This document shows positions 61,656-64,000 of a stretch of 64,000 nucleotides of DNA, in pieces (positions within the stretch are counted from its first letter, which is position 1; every line of letters begins with the position of its first letter). The stretch spans positions 342,181 to 406,180 of the forward strand of contig NZ_CP076855.1 of assembly GCF_018987265.1 (NCBI RefSeq), read 5' to 3'. Made by a program: the position numbers and the translations under genes. A model generated the notes under the pieces. It was not told the origin of the DNA. It did not search any database and saw nothing but the letters and a program-made list of their open reading frames with translations. The stretch comes from Rhizobium sp. WYJ-E13. Its GTDB lineage: Bacteria > Pseudomonadota > Alphaproteobacteria > Rhizobiales > Rhizobiaceae.

Positions 61656-63113
61656 ATGCTCGGGTTTACGGTCGAAGATGATCAGAAGGCCGAATTCGTT
61701 CAACTCTATTCGAAATTGGCTCAGTCGCTGGCCGTATCCGGGGTCGTCGGTCAAAATCCCTCAGACCTGCTATCACTTCAGCTGCCCGGTATCGTTGTCA
61801 AGCCAGGGCTCAATCCTAAAGATCCAGAGACCGAGTATTATGTTAGCAACTTTCTCAATCTGACGCTTGAATGCGATTACGTTGCAACATCAAAGGCTGC
61901 CTCCGTTTCGGATGTTTACAGGCTCATCCTAGATGGCAAGGAACTGCCCCTCATAGACCTGTCAGCAGCGGAAAAGGAAAGACTAAAGGCAGCTCGCGAC
62001 CATCTGATCGGCCCTGACGGCGGCCATTCCCTAGACTATATCGCCTACATCGAATACGCCAACCGGTTCTATAGCGCAAAGGACACCCTGGAGACAGCTC
62101 AGGCAACACACGACAACGGCGGTCCTCCTGTCAGCGAGGCCGTTCGGGAGGCGTTTGAGCAAGCGCACAGAGACTGGGAGAACGAGGGACACAAGGACGA
62201 TATCGAAAAGGACCTGGCGATCGTCGCGCAGCTGGAAGGCAGGGATCCATTTCCGTATTGGCACTCGCTGTCAAAACGCTACAACCAGCACACGCATGCT
62301 CTTGCCAATGGCAGCCAGTACCAGAGTGTGACGAGCAATCCAGCTTACGAGCACTGGTTCGATATGGATTTGTGGACGCCCTTCTCCTTTGACGAGAGCG
62401 ACGTTCGCAAGCAGCGCCGTTCAGGCGGCGTCGGCATGCGCGGCGCCGGTTGTTGCTGCGGTTGCACCCACCAATATTTCGATACGACTGAGGCAGCTGC
62501 CCGCTATAAAATACCCGGTTTGCCTGCGAGCTTTGGCGCGGGCCTTCACCTCAACCGCCCTTTTCGATCTACCCGACATAGAATTTCGAACATTATGTCG
62601 GCGTGGCATCATGGCTCGCTTGACGGCGAAGAGCCTTACCCTTTTGGCGCAGGCCAAGGCGAGATGAAGTTGGAATGCTCATTCAAGCGGATCAATATCG
62701 TTCGGCCTTGGATGGATGCCAATCTCTTCTATAGTCGTCTATGGCGGTGGTCGCCTCAGAGTATCGGGTGGGGTATTATTGTTTCATCTGGTGGCAATGT
62801 CGCGGGCAACGAGACCGCAACGGGCGTGATGCCGGTTCTGCCGATGACGGCGCTGCTTGCCAAGGATATCAAAGTCACCATGGCCTCGGCGCCTGCGGCC
62901 GACTGGGTGGAGCAACAGCTAATGGCTGGAAAAACCGTGCGCTACGGGCCATTTCAATTGAACAAAATCGCACCTGTAGCGTCGCACATAACAATGGCAT
63001 CTGGAGCGCTCGCCAATGCCGAGCTCAGTGGCGCACCCCAAATCTTCGGATATATCTCGACGATCTTTCCGGAATGCCCCAATCCCGACCTCACACTCCC
63101 GTGGCCAAGCTGA
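61656..63113 (+). CDS. Hypothetical protein, tandem paralogue B with Cys cluster
   Basis: A 485-residue divergent paralogue of the preceding protein. Matching blocks: LYSKLAQSLAV, PGLNPKDPE, SVSDVYRLILDGKELPLIDLSAAEKERLKAAR, a helical region, KDLAIVAQLEGRD (185-197), HWFDMDLWTPFSFDESD, VRPWMDANLFYSRLW (349-363), SSGG, LPMTALLAKDIKV and the tail PNPDLTLPWPS. It differs by an insert of about 45 residues after position 260 that begins with CCCGCTH (Cys266-268, Cys270, His272), a possible metal site. GGGAGG precedes the ATG, 81 bp after paralogue A. Function unknown; a structural, binding or pore-forming role is as possible as an enzyme. Confidence 0.85.
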   Translation: MLGFTVEDDQKAEFVQLYSKLAQSLAVSGVVGQNPSDLLSLQLPGIVVKPGLNPKDPETEYYVSNFLNLTLECDYVATSKAASVSDVYRLILDGKELPLIDLSAAEKERLKAARDHLIGPDGGHSLDYIAYIEYANRFYSAKDTLETAQATHDNGGPPVSEAVREAFEQAHRDWENEGHKDDIEKDLAIVAQLEGRDPFPYWHSLSKRYNQHTHALANGSQYQSVTSNPAYEHWFDMDLWTPFSFDESDVRKQRRSGGVGMRGAGCCCGCTHQYFDTTEAAARYKIPGLPASFGAGLHLNRPFRSTRHRISNIMSAWHHGSLDGEEPYPFGAGQGEMKLECSFKRINIVRPWMDANLFYSRLWRWSPQSIGWGIIVSSGGNVAGNETATGVMPVLPMTALLAKDIKVTMASAPAADWVEQQLMAGKTVRYGPFQLNKIAPVASHITMASGALANAELSGAPQIFGYISTIFPECPNPDLTLPWPS

Positions 63114-63819
63114 GTTTCAATCCAGCCCACAGATCGCCGAGCTACCGAAGCGCACCATGGATTTGAGCGCGCTCAAGATCGAACGGCATTTGGGCTGCCC
63201 GCTCAGCGCCGTCGTCACTGATGACGGCTGGTCGAGCGTCGTTACGCTGCGTGTGAACCGCACAATCGGTTGGCTTCGCCACGTGCTCAAGGCGTGCCTT
63301 AGCGCGAAGACAACGACACCATCCGACCTCCACCCATCTGCGAATGCCCTCGCTGACATTCTATATGGGACGTTAAGGCCGTCTGCAAACGGAGAGCGTG
63401 GACTGGCATTTCGATCGTCCAACGTTCGGTTATCCGCCCCGGTCATTGCAGTCGTAATCGTTTAGCGGTCTGCAGACATCAACAAGAAACCGCACGGATG
63501 GCACGATAAATGGTGTTTGACCAGGTGCATCGAATGGAGTTTGCTATGCGATTGACGGGCAATACCATCCTGGCCGTTCGAGGTTTGAGGCGAAAAAGGC
63601 AAGTGAAGGCAGCAATTCGATCCCGATGGATCAGCTGAACCCGTTTAGCGTAGCGGGCGTCAAAAGTCCGTCTAATCGATTGGGGGCACGACCCTGGCGG
63701 AATCCTTCAAGGCCAGCAGTCGGTAGATGACTGCATCGAAGGCCGGACACGACTGCACTCGAGATGCGCTGCATGCCGAAGCCATTTTCCCTCAACGCGG
63801 GAGCCTTCCACACACGATG
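63114..63819. other. Unrecognised DNA after the three-gene locus
   Basis: A frame from ATG 63157 to 63465 (MDLSALKIERHLGCPLSAV) and an opposite frame at 63117-63446 overlap; neither is recognised nor has a good ribosome-binding site. The rest holds no open frame worth calling. Probably decayed DNA. Confidence 0.35.
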
Positions 63820-63852
63820 CTATCCTAGCACCGGCGGAGCGGGAGCCTTCCA
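63797..63852. repeat. Two 14-bp direct repeats
   Basis: GCGGGAGCCTTCCA occurs at 63797-63810 and 63839-63852, 42 bp apart. It lies at the inner edge of the truncated dehydrogenase fragment and may mark a past rearrangement. Confidence 0.5.
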
Positions 63853-63999
63853 TCCCATCGATTTCGGACTGCGCTTGTTCTCGGCCCATGTACTCTCCCG
63901 ACCCTTCCGGCCGGTCGCGCAGACCTGCGCTCCTTCGCTGGCAAATCTCAGAGAAATGGCTCTGCCTATGCCACCGATGCCGCCGATAACGAGGGAGAT
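63820..63999 (-). pseudogene. Short-chain dehydrogenase fragment at the window edge
   Basis: Reading leftward from the edge, ISLVIGGIGGIGRAISLRFASEGAQVCATGRKG is the cofactor-binding start of a short-chain dehydrogenase (GGxGGIG form). After about 35 codons the likeness ends and a stop follows at 63820-63822. The start codon lies beyond the window. The body of the gene is missing, so this is a truncated copy unless the sequence joins elsewhere. Confidence 0.55.
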
Positions 64000-64000
64000 C

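Noticed and set aside
60258..63113. Insecticidal toxin-complex or pore-forming toxin identity for the paralogue pair
   Set aside because: The helical region followed by a beta-rich part is suggestive, but no diagnostic motif was seen, so no toxin function is claimed.

Overview
The window looks like a catabolic, accessory replicon (or chromosomal island) of a Rhizobiaceae-type alphaproteobacterium (Rhizobium, Sinorhizobium or Agrobacterium relative). This is inferred from the high-GC coding style, the density of ABC uptake systems, each next to its own regulator and dehydrogenases, and families common in those genomes (fused LivHM permease, MocR regulators, ROK repressors, UgpC-like ATPases). 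No rRNA, tRNA, CRISPR array or intact insertion sequence was seen.

Layout. (1) 1-7.6 kb: the 3' part of an aldehyde dehydrogenase, a vanillate-demethylase-type reductase and a MarR regulator, facing a branched-chain-type ABC importer (substrate-binding protein, fused LivHM, LivG, LivF). This is probably an aromatic-acid uptake and catabolism unit, with repeated TTAGG-N2-CCTAA operator-like sites. (2) 8.0-11.9 kb: class-V aminotransferase/desulfurase-like enzyme, metallo-beta-lactamase-fold hydrolase and TauE/SafE exporter, divergent from an Lrp/AsnC regulator; the likely theme is sulfur handling. (3) 12.5-21.4 kb: a tight operon of a polar amino-acid-type ABC importer, an amidase, an orphan ectoine-synthase-like protein with all three metal ligands, a flavin oxidoreductase and RidA, divergent from a MocR/GabR regulator. 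The binding-protein gene and its promoter are present twice, almost identical, on either side of the regulator; the second copy is followed by a small cupin. (4) 21.8-30.9 kb: a diguanylate cyclase, two MFS genes (one with an in-frame amber codon), MaoC, DUF35, a thiolase-like protein without thiolase catalytic residues, acetoacetyl-CoA synthetase, a TetR regulator and a true thiolase. (5) 31.0-41.4 kb: GntR/UTRA regulator, then a sugar or polyol operon (two SDRs, class II aldolase, RbsABC-like importer with two permeases, PfkB kinase) and an aldehyde dehydrogenase. (6) 41.9-47.8 kb: GMC oxidoreductase, histidinol-dehydrogenase-like enzyme and a ThDP enzyme, divergent from a LysR regulator. 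(7) 47.8-57.9 kb: ROK repressor divergent from an operon with a class III aminotransferase, PIG-L deacetylase, an unknown cupin-like protein, a sugar ABC importer and a Gfo/Idh dehydrogenase; probably import and breakdown of an N-acylated amino sugar or aminocyclitol. (8) 57.9-64 kb: gene debris around an intact three-gene operon of unrecognised proteins (59472-63113), two of which are divergent tandem paralogues ending in the same PNPD..LPWP tail.

The best candidate for something undescribed is this last three-gene locus. Next come the orphan EctC operon with its duplicated binding protein, the DUF35/MaoC/thiolase-like set that may be an aldolase-hydratase complex, and the ROK-controlled amino-sugar operon with its unknown 232-residue protein.
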